A stretch of DNA of 64,000 bases from UBA6522 sp963664945 (lineage in GTDB: Bacteria; Pseudomonadota; Gammaproteobacteria; Steroidobacterales; Rariloculaceae): the NCBI GenBank assembly GCA_963664945.1, contig OY761822.1:3596001-3660000 (forward strand). Direction: 5' to 3'. The position numbers were made by a program, and so were the translations under genes. This document shows, in pieces, positions 18,833 to 27,961 of the stretch (the stretch's first letter is position 1; each line of letters begins with the position of its first letter). Under the pieces are notes generated by a model. The model was not told the DNA's origin and made no database searches. It saw only the letters and a program-made list of their open reading frames with translations.

Positions 18833-20362
18833 ATGGATATCCTGGAAGGCCCGGTTCGACGGCTGGCCGGAATCAGATTGCCGCCGCGCAAACGCGGGAG
18901 CACCCGGACTGCGCTGGAACCCGCCCCCCTCCCGAACGAACTGATCCTGCCGCTGGAAGGGGGCCTGTCGACGCATGACATGCGGCCGTCGGTCAAGACC
19001 GGACAGCGGGTGCTGCGCGGTCAGCCTCTGGTGCGCGGCGGCGGACCCCTGAGCACATGGTCCCATGCAAGCACGTCTGGCACGGTCCGCTCCCTGGAAT
19101 CGCATCCGGTGGGCCATGCGCGACGTCGTGAGGCGTTGTGCGCCGTGCTGGAGGTCGACGGCGAGGACGAACCGTGGCCGGGTCTGCATCCCCCCGACCC
19201 GACTCGGTGGGACACCCCCGAAAAGCTGGCTACGGCAGTGTCCCGGGCAGGCCTTGCCGGGCTTGGCGGCGCCGTTTTCCCGACGGGGGTGAAGCTCGCA
19301 GCGACCCGGCGCAAACCGATACACACGATCATGGTCAACGGCGCCGAGTGCGAACCCTATATCAGTTGCGACGACACGTTGATGCGAACCTCGCCGCGGG
19401 CGGTCCTGGCCGGCGCGCTCGCGCTGATGGCTCTGACCGGCGCGGCGCGGGGGTGTGTGGCAGTTGAAAGGGACAAGGCCGAAGCCGTTGAGGCATTGAA
19501 GCGGGAGCTGGCCGTGCTCGGTGCCCCGAAACAGCTCACCGTGGTCACTGTCCCGACCATCTATCCCGCCGGTGGTGAACGCCAACTCATCCAGGCTCTG
19601 ACCGGGCACGAGGTGCCCTCCCTGGCCTACCCTACCGACATCGGATACCTGTGCCAGAACGTGGGTACTGCAGCGGCGCTCTATCGATTCCTGGAATCCG
19701 GCGAACCGCTGACCCGTCGCATCACGACGGTCACGGGTCGCGGGATCGCCCGTCCGCGCAATCTGGAGGTACGTCTGGGTACCCGAATCGCCGACGTGGT
19801 CGCCGCATGCGGTGGTTACAAGTCGTCGGTCACGCGCCTGATCATGGGCGGCAGCATGATGGGAATTTCCCTCGAGAGTGACTCCGTGCCGGTCATGCGT
19901 GCTACCAACTGTATTCTTCTGCCCACCGACAGGGAGCTGGGCCGGGATGTCGACACGCTGCCGTGCATTCGCTGCGGCGACTGCGTCACAGTCTGCCCCG
20001 CCCACCTCATGCCGCAGGAACTGCACCGGGCGGCAAAGGGCGAGCAACTGGACGCACTCGAGGATCTCGGTCTGTTTGATTGCATCGAATGCGGATGCTG
20101 CGACGTGGTTTGTCCAAGCCACATACGGCTCACGGAAAGCTTCCGCGCGGGCAAGCAGGGGTTTGTGCAGTCCATGGACCTGCAAGCCCGTGTGCGCTGG
20201 TTCCGGGCCCGTGAGCAGCTACGGCACGAGCGGGTCGAGCACTGGGAAGCAGCGCATGACGAAGGTCCCGGAAAAGAGCGACCGCCGGGACAATGCGCCG
20301 ATGCCGTGGCGGAAGTTATCGATCGGATGAGACGGCTTCCAGAGGAGGCAAGCGAATCCTGA
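18833..20362 (+). CDS. RnfC-like electron transport subunit, orphan
   Basis: Started at ATG 18833 (509 residues), which aligns the N-terminus with RnfC proteins. Features in order are a barrel-sandwich region with GQRVLRGQPL and the SGTV turn (residues 58-84), a GLGGAVFPTGVKL nucleotide-binding segment near 142, and MVNGAECEPYISCDD near 167. Two 4Fe-4S ferredoxin motifs follow: C378/381/384/388 and C417/420/423/427. RnfC normally passes electrons between NADH and the membrane Rnf complex. No rnfA, B, D, G or E lies here, and the Ala/Lys-rich tail seen in many RnfC proteins is short. It may serve a distant rnf locus or act as a free-standing NADH-ferredoxin module. Confidence 0.85.
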   Translation: MDILEGPVRRLAGIRLPPRKRGSTRTALEPAPLPNELILPLEGGLSTHDMRPSVKTGQRVLRGQPLVRGGGPLSTWSHASTSGTVRSLESHPVGHARRREALCAVLEVDGEDEPWPGLHPPDPTRWDTPEKLATAVSRAGLAGLGGAVFPTGVKLAATRRKPIHTIMVNGAECEPYISCDDTLMRTSPRAVLAGALALMALTGAARGCVAVERDKAEAVEALKRELAVLGAPKQLTVVTVPTIYPAGGERQLIQALTGHEVPSLAYPTDIGYLCQNVGTAAALYRFLESGEPLTRRITTVTGRGIARPRNLEVRLGTRIADVVAACGGYKSSVTRLIMGGSMMGISLESDSVPVMRATNCILLPTDRELGRDVDTLPCIRCGDCVTVCPAHLMPQELHRAAKGEQLDALEDLGLFDCIECGCCDVVCPSHIRLTESFRAGKQGFVQSMDLQARVRWFRAREQLRHERVEHWEAAHDEGPGKERPPGQCADAVAEVIDRMRRLPEEASES

Positions 20363-20456
20363 TGAGAGTCGGCGCCGAGATTTGCGGGGCCGACTACGGC
20401 TACTCAAGAATCTACTGAACATACAATACGCACAAAAATATAGAGAGAGGACGGCT

Positions 20457-20885
20457 ATGCACAACATCCGTGACATTCTCCAGGAGAAAGGCACGACCAT
20501 CTGGTCTGCCGCTCCGGGCGACTCAGTGCTCGACGCCATACGCCGCATGGCGGAGTACGGTGTGGGCGCCCTGCTGGTCATCAATGACGGCCAACTCGTC
20601 GGCTTTTTCTCCGAGCGGGACTACACGCGCAAGGTCATCCTCGAGGGGCTCGCTTCGCGGGACACGCCGGTGGAAAAAGTGATGAGCACCCCCGTGATCT
20701 CCATATCCCCGGACGCCACGGTCCAGCAAGGCTTGTCGATGATGACCGAGAAACACATCCGTCACTTGCCGGTGACCGACGCTTCCGGCGTGATCGGCGT
20801 GGTTTCGATCAGGGACCTGGTCAAGGCTGTCATCGAAGATCAGCAGGCGCTGATCGAGCAACTGGAAAGCTTCATCATGGGCTGA
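20457..20885 (+). CDS. CBS-domain pair protein
   Basis: A 142-residue protein from ATG 20457 behind AGAGAGAGG. It consists of two CBS motifs: the first spans roughly residues 8-60 (DSVLDAIRRMAEYGVGALLVI and FSERDYTRKVI), the second 75-130 (MSTPVISISPDATVQQGLSMM and RHLPVTDASGVIGVVSIRDLV). Stand-alone CBS pairs usually bind adenine nucleotides or similar ligands and regulate a partner enzyme. It follows the RnfC-like gene by 94 bases on the same strand. Any functional link is only inferred from position. Confidence 0.9.
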   Translation: MHNIRDILQEKGTTIWSAAPGDSVLDAIRRMAEYGVGALLVINDGQLVGFFSERDYTRKVILEGLASRDTPVEKVMSTPVISISPDATVQQGLSMMTEKHIRHLPVTDASGVIGVVSIRDLVKAVIEDQQALIEQLESFIMG

Positions 20886-20955
20886 GCCGCGCTTTCAGCG
20901 TATTCCCGGTTCGCAATGCGCGGTTGGCATGAAGCCATTGCAGCCGTTTGGATGA

Positions 20956-22275
20956 CTATCCGCCCTCTTCGAGCTGATCGAGCCTCTCGGAGTATTTCTC
21001 GTACAGCGTCGTGTGCCGGCTCGAGAGGTCGATTTCCCTGCCCTGCACGAAGGCCCGCTCGACCTGCGTTCGGATGTCCAGCGGATTGCCGTCGGTGACG
21101 ATGAATGTCGCGTCCTTGCCTGCTTCCAACGAGCCAAGCCGGTCGTCGACTCCCAGAATCTGCGCCGGATAGAGCGTCACTGCCTTCACCGCCTCCTCGG
21201 CATCGAGCCCGTATGCGACGGCCATCGCTGCCTCGTTCGGCAGGTCGCGTACGTGTCCCGCGGCGAACGTCCCGCCCGGAGTTGCGATGCTGAATGTGAC
21301 GCCCGCTTCGGCAAGCTTCGCGGGGTTGGCGTAGGGCGTGTCGTAGTCTTCCCACCGCCGCAGTGGGAGCCTGAGGACGTTGCTCACGATGATCGGTATG
21401 TCGCGCTCGGCCAGTTGGTCGGCCACGCGCCAGGCATCGGCGCCGCCCACGAGTATCAGATTCAGGCCGTATTCCTCGGCGAGGTGCATTGCATGTCGAA
21501 TCTGGGGCAGATCCTGAGCGTGCGCGAAGACAGGCAGCGAACCCTCGAATACCGGAATCATTGCCTCCCAGCGCAGGTCCAGGTCCACCGGCTCGCCCGA
21601 CTCACGTGCCGTGCGGTACGAGGACGCGGCTTCCAGGCTATCTTCCAGCATCCCGACACGATCCTCGCGCGCCTCTCTGAGCTGTTCCTCCCGTTCCGCG
21701 TCCACGTCGCCGGGGATGGTGATGACGGGCCACTGGATGTGCATCCCGACCGGCGCCTTCAGGGTCATGTCTTCCCAGGTCCAGCCGTCGAGCTGGATCA
21801 CCGCCGATGTGCCGCGGATCAACCCGCCGCTCGGGACCGTAAGCGCCGCCAGAACACCGTTCGCGCGCGCTACAGGAATGAGTTCGCTGTCCGGATTGAC
21901 CGCGACCTCCGTGCGGACATTCGGATTGACGAGGCCGGGCTCAGCCACATCGATCGTCGCCCGCACCGCGCTGATCTCCACCAGGCCGAGGGCCGTGTGG
22001 GCTGCGATGAGGCCCGGATACACGTGCCGCCCCCCGAGATCGATCACCCGGGCGTTCGGCTCCACGATCTCACTCGCACCGACCGCGGTGATACGGCCCT
22101 CGCTGAACAGCATGTGGCCGTCGGCGAAGGTCGCGCCGCCTACCGTGTGAATCACCGCATTGGTGACAAGAATCGGTTCGGTCTGCGGCGGTGGTGGAAC
22201 GTTCGGATTTGCCTTGGCCGCGCCGGACGCAATGAGCAACACCATGCACAGGACTCGCATGGGCAAGACTTGCAT
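20956..22275 (-). CDS. Exported amidohydrolase-fold protein, first His pair incomplete
   Basis: About 439 residues if started at ATG 22275, which gives a signal peptide (VLPMRVLCMVLLIASGAAKA); the frame is open back to 22383, overlapping the upstream gene. The amidohydrolase scaffold is clear: VYPGLIAAHTALG at the first strand, and a C-terminal YPAQILGVDDRLGSLEAGKDATFIV. The H-x-H metal motif expected after PGLID reads AHTAL, so one ligand is missing, and no other strong metal set is visible. It may be a non-catalytic partner of the double-length homologue directly upstream, with which it appears co-transcribed. Confidence 0.75.
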   Translation of the reverse strand: MQVLPMRVLCMVLLIASGAAKANPNVPPPPQTEPILVTNAVIHTVGGATFADGHMLFSEGRITAVGASEIVEPNARVIDLGGRHVYPGLIAAHTALGLVEISAVRATIDVAEPGLVNPNVRTEVAVNPDSELIPVARANGVLAALTVPSGGLIRGTSAVIQLDGWTWEDMTLKAPVGMHIQWPVITIPGDVDAEREEQLREAREDRVGMLEDSLEAASSYRTARESGEPVDLDLRWEAMIPVFEGSLPVFAHAQDLPQIRHAMHLAEEYGLNLILVGGADAWRVADQLAERDIPIIVSNVLRLPLRRWEDYDTPYANPAKLAEAGVTFSIATPGGTFAAGHVRDLPNEAAMAVAYGLDAEEAVKAVTLYPAQILGVDDRLGSLEAGKDATFIVTDGNPLDIRTQVERAFVQGREIDLSSRHTTLYEKYSERLDQLEEGG

Positions 22276-22358
22276 GGAGGTACTTTCATCCCTCAGCGTC
22301 AGCGCACCATTCGCCGAGGCGGATGCTCCTGTTGGTGCGACTCTCATGGATGTGACTT

Positions 22359-25300
22359 TCATGGGTGCGCCTCCTCCATGCATCCGTAGACGTCGAGACA
22401 GGTGGAGTAAAGGTCCGTTGGCGGGCCGCCGCGGCCTTCGCCGCCTCCACCCGGTCCGTCTCCGCCATTCAGTTGTTCGGCGAGCACCTTCTGAATCAGC
22501 CGTGCGCGCTCGGCGGCAATCTGCTGTCTCATCTCGGCGTCGAGTTCGACATCGAAGTACTTGCGGCCCTCGATCCAGGTCTGTTCCGTGCGGCTGAAGC
22601 TCGACAGGGGATGACCGTTCCAGATCACGAAATCCGCATCCTTGCCAGGCTCCAGCGAACCCACCCGATCGTCAATACGGAGCTGCCTCGCCGGGTTGAT
22701 CGTGACGAAGGCCAGTGCATCCTCCTCGCTCAAGCCACCGTATTTCACGGCCTTTGCGGCTTCCGTGTTGAGCCGGCGCGCCAGTTCGTTGCTGTCGGAG
22801 TTGAACGACGTCACGACACCGGCACGGTGCATCAGCGCGCCGTTATACGGAATGGCGTCGTAGACCTCGAACTTGTAGGCCCACCAGTCACTGAACGTGG
22901 ATCCCCCCGCACCCAGTTCGGCGATCTCCTCGGCGACCTTGTATCCCTCCAGCACGTGCTGAAAGGCTGCGACGTCCAGATCGAATTCCTGGGCGAGCCG
23001 CACAAAGGCCAGAATCTCGTCCTGACGGTAGGAGTGTATGTGTATGAGCCGGTCTCCGTTCAGAATCTCAAGCGCAGCGTCGAGCCGAAGATTGCGCCGC
23101 ACCGGCGGGTCCTGCCGGCCGGCCTGCGCAAGCTCCCGGCCATAGCGTTCAGCCGCCAGAAACGTATCCCGGATGATCTGATCGACACCCATTCGGGACT
23201 GGGGGTAACGCTCCGTGAACTGTTCGCCCCAGTTGGACTGCTTTACATTTTCGCCGAGCGCGAACTTGACCGCAGGGGGTGCACCATCGAGCCGCAGGCC
23301 GTCCGCGTTCTCGCCCCAGCGCAGCTTGATGACCTGCGCCTGCCCACCCATGGGATTGGCAGAACCGTGCAGCAGCAGCGCGCTGGTCAATCCGCCGGCA
23401 AGTTCCCGATAGATGGCGATGTCGGTGGGATTCAGAACGTCGGCGATGCGAACTTCCACGGACACCGCACTGCCCGACTCGTTCACGCCCCGGCTGATTG
23501 CCGTATGGGAGTGGGAGTCGATGAGCCCGGCAGTGACATGCTTGCCGGCGGCGTCAATCACAAATGCATCCCGCGGCGCCTCAAGGTCGCGGCCCACGGC
23601 TTCGATGCGGTCGCCGCGCACGAGCAGATCGGCGTCATCGATACGGCCCTCCGGGCCGCTGGTCCAGATGGTCGCTCCCCGGATCAGGAGCGTGTCGGCC
23701 TGGGCAGGGAGTTCTCCGGTGCCGTAAGCGCCGGCCGGATATTGGTTCCATACCAGAGGTGGTACATCGGGCTCGTCTGGTGCGCCGGGTCCTTCTGGCT
23801 CGAGCTCGTCTGAAGTATCGGGCCCGTCGGGCTCGCCCTCCTCCGTTTCGTCCCCAGTCTCTGCTTCATCCCCATCGCCGTCTTCACGATCTTCGTCTTC
23901 CGCGGCCTCCGGCAAGTCCCCGATTCTCTCCGCTCTCCAGGTGAAGGTATCGCCGGACGGAAGCACGGCTATCCCCTCCGCCGTGCCCGCGTTGTGATAG
24001 GCCGAGAGCCGAGCCAATCCCTCAGCCCCGCCGAACACTTCCGAGGATGGAAAGAGGATTAACCGGTCGCCCTCTGCGCGGCCGCGGTATTCTTCCTCGC
24101 CCACGGTGAGCGTCAACCGCCCGGGATCCCCCCACAACTCCCAGTCGCCTGAGCCGTCCGGCCAGGTGACGCGCCACAGACCTTCCGGATCGAAACGATC
24201 AAAGGCCTCCAGTTCATAGGGCATGCCGTCAACCACAACCAATTCGATTTCGGCCTCGGAATCCGCGGCGAATAGATTGCCGTCGGCGATCACCAGGTTA
24301 GCGATCTTTCCGGTCTCGATCGTGCCCAGCCTCTCTGCCGCGTCAACAAGCTCTGCGGGAACCGTCGTCAGCGCCGCAAGCGCCGCTTCTTCATCCAGTC
24401 CGCGCTCTACGGCTGTACGCAGATTCGTCCAGAACTCGTCGCCGGGGTTGTCGAGACCATCGGTGCTGAAGGCGAACTGCACGCCCGCTTCATCGAGAAA
24501 TGCGGCGTTCGACGGGGCGAGTTCCCAGTGTTGGAGTTGCTCCAGTGAAACCCCCAGGGCGCGCCCCGGCGTGTCCACGCGCGGCGCTTCGGCAAAGTCC
24601 AACGGGATGATGAGCCCGGCACCGGAATCCGCAAGCAGTTCACGCATCCGGTACTCGTAGCCGTTCCCCACGAGGACGATTTCCAGGCCGAACTCATCCC
24701 GAATGTTGAACGCGCGCTGATAGTCGAGTTCGTCATCGGTGTGATAGAAAAGCGGCTGTTCGGCGTTGGCGACGGGCACCAGCGCTTCAAGCGAGAGATT
24801 GGCAGCCGGACGTTCCAGGGACGGCTCGTCCTCGTAGTAAGCCAGTGCGGCGTCGTACCACTGTGTGTCGTAGAGCGCCTGTCGCAGCAGTGCAAGCACC
24901 CCCATCATGGAAGATGGATAGTCCGATTCAACCGAAGGGCCATTCCCGTGCCCTCCGCCGGACTGGGCGCCTGCATGCTGCGCAACCTGGGGCGAAATGA
25001 TGATTTCCCTCGGCTCTGTGGAATCGGCCAGGCTCAACAGCGCACTCTGGCCGCGCAGAACCCCGCGGCGCGGCACGGAGAGTGCCATCGTAAATCCGAT
25101 CTCCCGCAGTTCTTCCGTGGCACCGTTGCCCAATGCAAGTGCCGCGGCCACATCGTTTTCGGGCCGTACGTGTGCGTTCCAGTAACGCGGGCCGTCATCG
25201 GTCGACTGCCCCGATCCCGCTGCCTGAGCTGCTCCGCCGCGCGCACCCTGCATGCCCGAGGGCGACGTCATCCCCTCGGGGAGCCCGACCTCGGTCATGG

Positions 25301-25595
25301 CGTCGATGAACCCCGCGTAGATGGTCCGCCCCTCCAACGCCCACTCGCGGGCGTCCGGGGGAACCTCGATCCCCTCGCCCACCGCCTCGATGATTCCGTC
25401 GCGGATGATGACGGTGCCATTCTCGAGCGATGCGCCGGGCTCGACGACGACGGTTGCGCCCGTAAAGGCGTGCACCCTGGGGGTGTTTTCGTGCAGCCCG
25501 ACAGTAGGGGTGGTTTGCTGCTGCGCGGAAATGGAGCCTGTCAGGAGAAACCCGGCAAAGATAACGATTGTCTGGCTCCGATGCTTTGTGTTCAT
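22359..25595 (-). CDS. Double-length exported amidohydrolase (degenerate N-half fused to intact C-half)
   Basis: A 1078-residue protein from ATG 25595 with a signal peptide. The N-terminal half (about residues 35-480) has the amidohydrolase scaffold but reads IYAGFIDAMTEVG where H-x-H should be. A beta-rich insert follows (about 480-590), then an acidic Asp/Glu/Gly/Pro linker near 595-645. The C-terminal half (about 650-1040) keeps the motifs HVTAGLIDSHSHTAIS, IHIHSYR, QHVLEG and NSDSNE and ends with the usual GSLEPGKDADFVIW. Only the second half should be catalytic. The family hydrolyses C-N or related bonds; the substrate is unknown. The next gene downstream is a shorter degenerate homologue. 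Confidence 0.8.
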   Translation of the reverse strand: MNTKHRSQTIVIFAGFLLTGSISAQQQTTPTVGLHENTPRVHAFTGATVVVEPGASLENGTVIIRDGIIEAVGEGIEVPPDAREWALEGRTIYAGFIDAMTEVGLPEGMTSPSGMQGARGGAAQAAGSGQSTDDGPRYWNAHVRPENDVAAALALGNGATEELREIGFTMALSVPRRGVLRGQSALLSLADSTEPREIIISPQVAQHAGAQSGGGHGNGPSVESDYPSSMMGVLALLRQALYDTQWYDAALAYYEDEPSLERPAANLSLEALVPVANAEQPLFYHTDDELDYQRAFNIRDEFGLEIVLVGNGYEYRMRELLADSGAGLIIPLDFAEAPRVDTPGRALGVSLEQLQHWELAPSNAAFLDEAGVQFAFSTDGLDNPGDEFWTNLRTAVERGLDEEAALAALTTVPAELVDAAERLGTIETGKIANLVIADGNLFAADSEAEIELVVVDGMPYELEAFDRFDPEGLWRVTWPDGSGDWELWGDPGRLTLTVGEEEYRGRAEGDRLILFPSSEVFGGAEGLARLSAYHNAGTAEGIAVLPSGDTFTWRAERIGDLPEAAEDEDREDGDGDEAETGDETEEGEPDGPDTSDELEPEGPGAPDEPDVPPLVWNQYPAGAYGTGELPAQADTLLIRGATIWTSGPEGRIDDADLLVRGDRIEAVGRDLEAPRDAFVIDAAGKHVTAGLIDSHSHTAISRGVNESGSAVSVEVRIADVLNPTDIAIYRELAGGLTSALLLHGSANPMGGQAQVIKLRWGENADGLRLDGAPPAVKFALGENVKQSNWGEQFTERYPQSRMGVDQIIRDTFLAAERYGRELAQAGRQDPPVRRNLRLDAALEILNGDRLIHIHSYRQDEILAFVRLAQEFDLDVAAFQHVLEGYKVAEEIAELGAGGSTFSDWWAYKFEVYDAIPYNGALMHRAGVVTSFNSDSNELARRLNTEAAKAVKYGGLSEEDALAFVTINPARQLRIDDRVGSLEPGKDADFVIWNGHPLSSFSRTEQTWIEGRKYFDVELDAEMRQQIAAERARLIQKVLAEQLNGGDGPGGGGEGRGGPPTDLYSTCLDVYGCMEEAHP

Positions 25596-26189
25596 TAGGG
25601 GGACCTCACGTTACGGCTGACTTGGCGAGTGTCTCGCGGGGCGCCAATGTCGGTTCTTCACGCGATGCGCGTTTTCCGGAGTCTACTTCAGAATTGGCGC
25701 GACGGTGTAGACGCGGCCAATACCGAAATTTCTCTGCAAACCATGCAGAAACGAGGTGAACTTGACCTATCGGGGCCGTGCTATGCTCTTGGGATTAACT
25801 GAACGGACTTGACCGTTATTGGCCTTCATTTCACGCTGCAACTAGCCATTCTGGCGACTCTCGGCGACATCTATTGACAGCTTTCGGATTTACGCGGGCG
25901 CATGGCGCGAGTGGGAACGCAAATGCAGTATACGCTTCCGGCGAATTCCGATCGCGCCATGGAATAGGGCTCAAAGAGCAACTTATCGAACTCAGCGAGA
26001 CTCCAGGATCGCGGCGTGAGTGCGCGACAGTCCGTCAACACGTGACGACCACATCGATTCGCTCCGAATCGCGCTAAACTACCGGCGCGCCAAGGGCGAT
26101 TGCGCAACCGGCACATGGTTTTGTCGTCGTCCAAGACATTACTGGCATAGATGGAAGTGCCGTTCCGGCACGCGGACGAAGACTGAAAC
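25596..26189. other. Divergent intergenic region, left edge of the defence-type island
   Basis: About 590 bases lie between the minus-strand amidohydrolase and the plus-strand ATPase. It should hold promoters in both directions. TTGACA at about 25874 and TTGACC near 25761 look like -35 elements, but neither has a -10 at normal spacing. Several short open frames lack protein character. I found no copy of the tRNA-Cys 3' end that would mark an attachment site. Confidence 0.5.
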
Positions 26190-27461
26190 ATGGGGCGTTT
26201 GGAGCTACAGGAATTCAGGCTACGGGATTTTCGTTGTTTTGCGGAGGCGCAAACGGCGAGGCTTGCCCCGCTCACCTTCCTCGTCGGCGAAAACAGCACC
26301 GGCAAGACATCGTTCCTCGCCGCCGTGCGGGCCGCGTCGCGCCTCGCATACGGTTCGGGAGACGCCGGCTTTAACGATCCACCGTATAGGCTTGGTGCCT
26401 ATTCGGAGATCGCGCACGCCTCCCGCATGCGGCAGCCCAGCGCATCGTCGTTCGCGCTCGGATTCACGAGCCTGAGCGGCGGCGGCCCCATCGACATCGA
26501 AATGACGTTCGGGCCATCCTATTCCGTCTCCCATCCCGTGCGAACGCGCTGGAACTGCGGGGACGCCTGGGTTCAACAATCCATGCTGAACGGCGAAATC
26601 GCCGAAGTCACATTCGGCGTCGGAACTCGGGATTGGCGCGTCGGCGACCCCACCAACACCGAAGGCCGGCGGCTATTCGCTCCCGCCATATGCAATGCCA
26701 TCGAACGCGAGCTGAATGGCGAACGCCTCGCAGCGTTCCGTCCGCTGATCGCCTACTTCGACTCGAACCGGAGCATGGCAGACCCCTACGCCAGCGCGCC
26801 AATTCGAGCAAACCCTGAGCGAACATACGATCCCAAGGGAATTGTGTCCGACCCCAAAGGCGCCAACGCACCGGATGTCCTCGCCAATTTGACGAAGGAA
26901 AATGGTTCGGAACTCCGGCAGCGTATCGAGGCATTCGGTCAGCGATCAGGGTTGTTCGACGATATAGAAGTGGCGCGCCTGGGCAAGTGGGACGGCGCAC
27001 CGTTTCAGGTGCTGGTACGGAAGTACGACCTCAAGGGCAGGAAAGGCCCCAAGCGCAATATTATCGATGTGGGATTCGGCGTAAGCCAAGTGCTGCCCGT
27101 GCTGATCGAGCTTTTCCAGCCTCAAGCGCCCGAACTTTTTCTCTTCCAACAGCCGGAAGTTCACCTTCACCCGAGCGCCCAGGCAGCCCTCGGCACGTTG
27201 TTCTGCGAAGTCGCTGCTGCGGGCAAACAGATTCTCGTTGAAACGCACAGCGACTACCTACTCGACCGCGTGCGCATGGAAATACGCGATGGCGGCGCGA
27301 GCCTGACGGCCGCGGACGTTTCCGTCCTCTTTTTTCAGCGCCACGGTATGGGCGTCCGCATCCACTCCCTGCGCTTCGACGAGAATGGAAACGTACTCGA
27401 CGCGCCGGCAGGCTACCGGCAGTTTTTCATGGAAGAAACGCAAAGATCGGTGGGATTGTGA
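26190..27461 (+). CDS. AAA ATPase of the SMC/OLD-like (DUF3696-type) group
   Basis: A 423-residue ATPase. The Walker A motif is GENSTGKTS at 33-41. The C-terminal part has QPEVHLHPSAQAALGTLF, then ILVETHSDYLLDRVRMEI with the H-loop His. The acidic pair normally found before P-E (D-E or E-Q in relatives) reads Q-Q here, so hydrolysis may be slow or absent. There is no TOPRIM or other nuclease domain on this chain. The stop overlaps the start of a PIN nuclease gene (TGATG), which indicates a two-component unit like other ATPase-nuclease defence or toxin pairs. The function is inferred from architecture and location only. Confidence 0.8.
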   Translation: MGRLELQEFRLRDFRCFAEAQTARLAPLTFLVGENSTGKTSFLAAVRAASRLAYGSGDAGFNDPPYRLGAYSEIAHASRMRQPSASSFALGFTSLSGGGPIDIEMTFGPSYSVSHPVRTRWNCGDAWVQQSMLNGEIAEVTFGVGTRDWRVGDPTNTEGRRLFAPAICNAIERELNGERLAAFRPLIAYFDSNRSMADPYASAPIRANPERTYDPKGIVSDPKGANAPDVLANLTKENGSELRQRIEAFGQRSGLFDDIEVARLGKWDGAPFQVLVRKYDLKGRKGPKRNIIDVGFGVSQVLPVLIELFQPQAPELFLFQQPEVHLHPSAQAALGTLFCEVAAAGKQILVETHSDYLLDRVRMEIRDGGASLTAADVSVLFFQRHGMGVRIHSLRFDENGNVLDAPAGYRQFFMEETQRSVGL

Positions 27462-27934
27462 TGTGCGCCATCGTCGATACCAATGTCGCCTACGAAGTTT
27501 TCGACCCAAACCCTGAACGGCCCGAAGCAGGTAGACAATTCTTCAATTGGCTGACGAGTCCGCACGGCCAGTTGGTTGTCGGGGGCGACTTGCTTCACGA
27601 ACTCCGCGGCAATAGCGCTTTCCTCACCTGGTTTCGGACCGCAATCAACAGTGCACGTGTGCGGCAAGTCGCGAACGATGCCCTCGCGCCACATCTGGAC
27701 GAACTCGCAAGCAAAAACTGCAAGTCCAACGACAGGCACGTGCTCGCCCTTGCCGCCGCAAGCGGCGCGAGGCTGCTATATACGAATGATCGCGCCTTGA
27801 TGGACGACTTTCGCGACGGCGCGATACTCTCAAGCCCGGGGAAGGTCTACACGACCGGAAGGTCGAAATCAGTCACGTCCACCCACCGACGCCCGCTGGC
27901 GCGGCGCGATCTTTGCCGGTCTTCAACCAGCTGA
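27461..27934 (+). CDS. PIN-domain ribonuclease
   Basis: A 157-residue protein from ATG 27461, overlapping the ATPase stop by one base; GTG 27458 is an alternative. It has the full set of PIN acidic residues: D6 (VDTNV), E47 (LLHELRG), D91 (SNDRHVLALA) and D110 (TNDRALMDDF). The last 30 residues are basic and rich in Ser/Arg. PIN proteins cut RNA, commonly tRNA or mRNA, and need Mg2+. Here the partner is not a VapB-type antitoxin but a full-length ATPase, so the ATPase probably controls the nuclease. Confidence 0.85.
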   Translation: MCAIVDTNVAYEVFDPNPERPEAGRQFFNWLTSPHGQLVVGGDLLHELRGNSAFLTWFRTAINSARVRQVANDALAPHLDELASKNCKSNDRHVLALAAASGARLLYTNDRALMDDFRDGAILSSPGKVYTTGRSKSVTSTHRRPLARRDLCRSSTS

Positions 27935-27961
27935 CAAATCGGAGACCACGCGTCTTACCGA

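Noticed and set aside
25596..26189. Attachment-site copy of the tRNA-Cys 3' end at the left edge of the island
   Set aside because: I read the whole gap and found no stretch matching the last bases of the tRNA gene.
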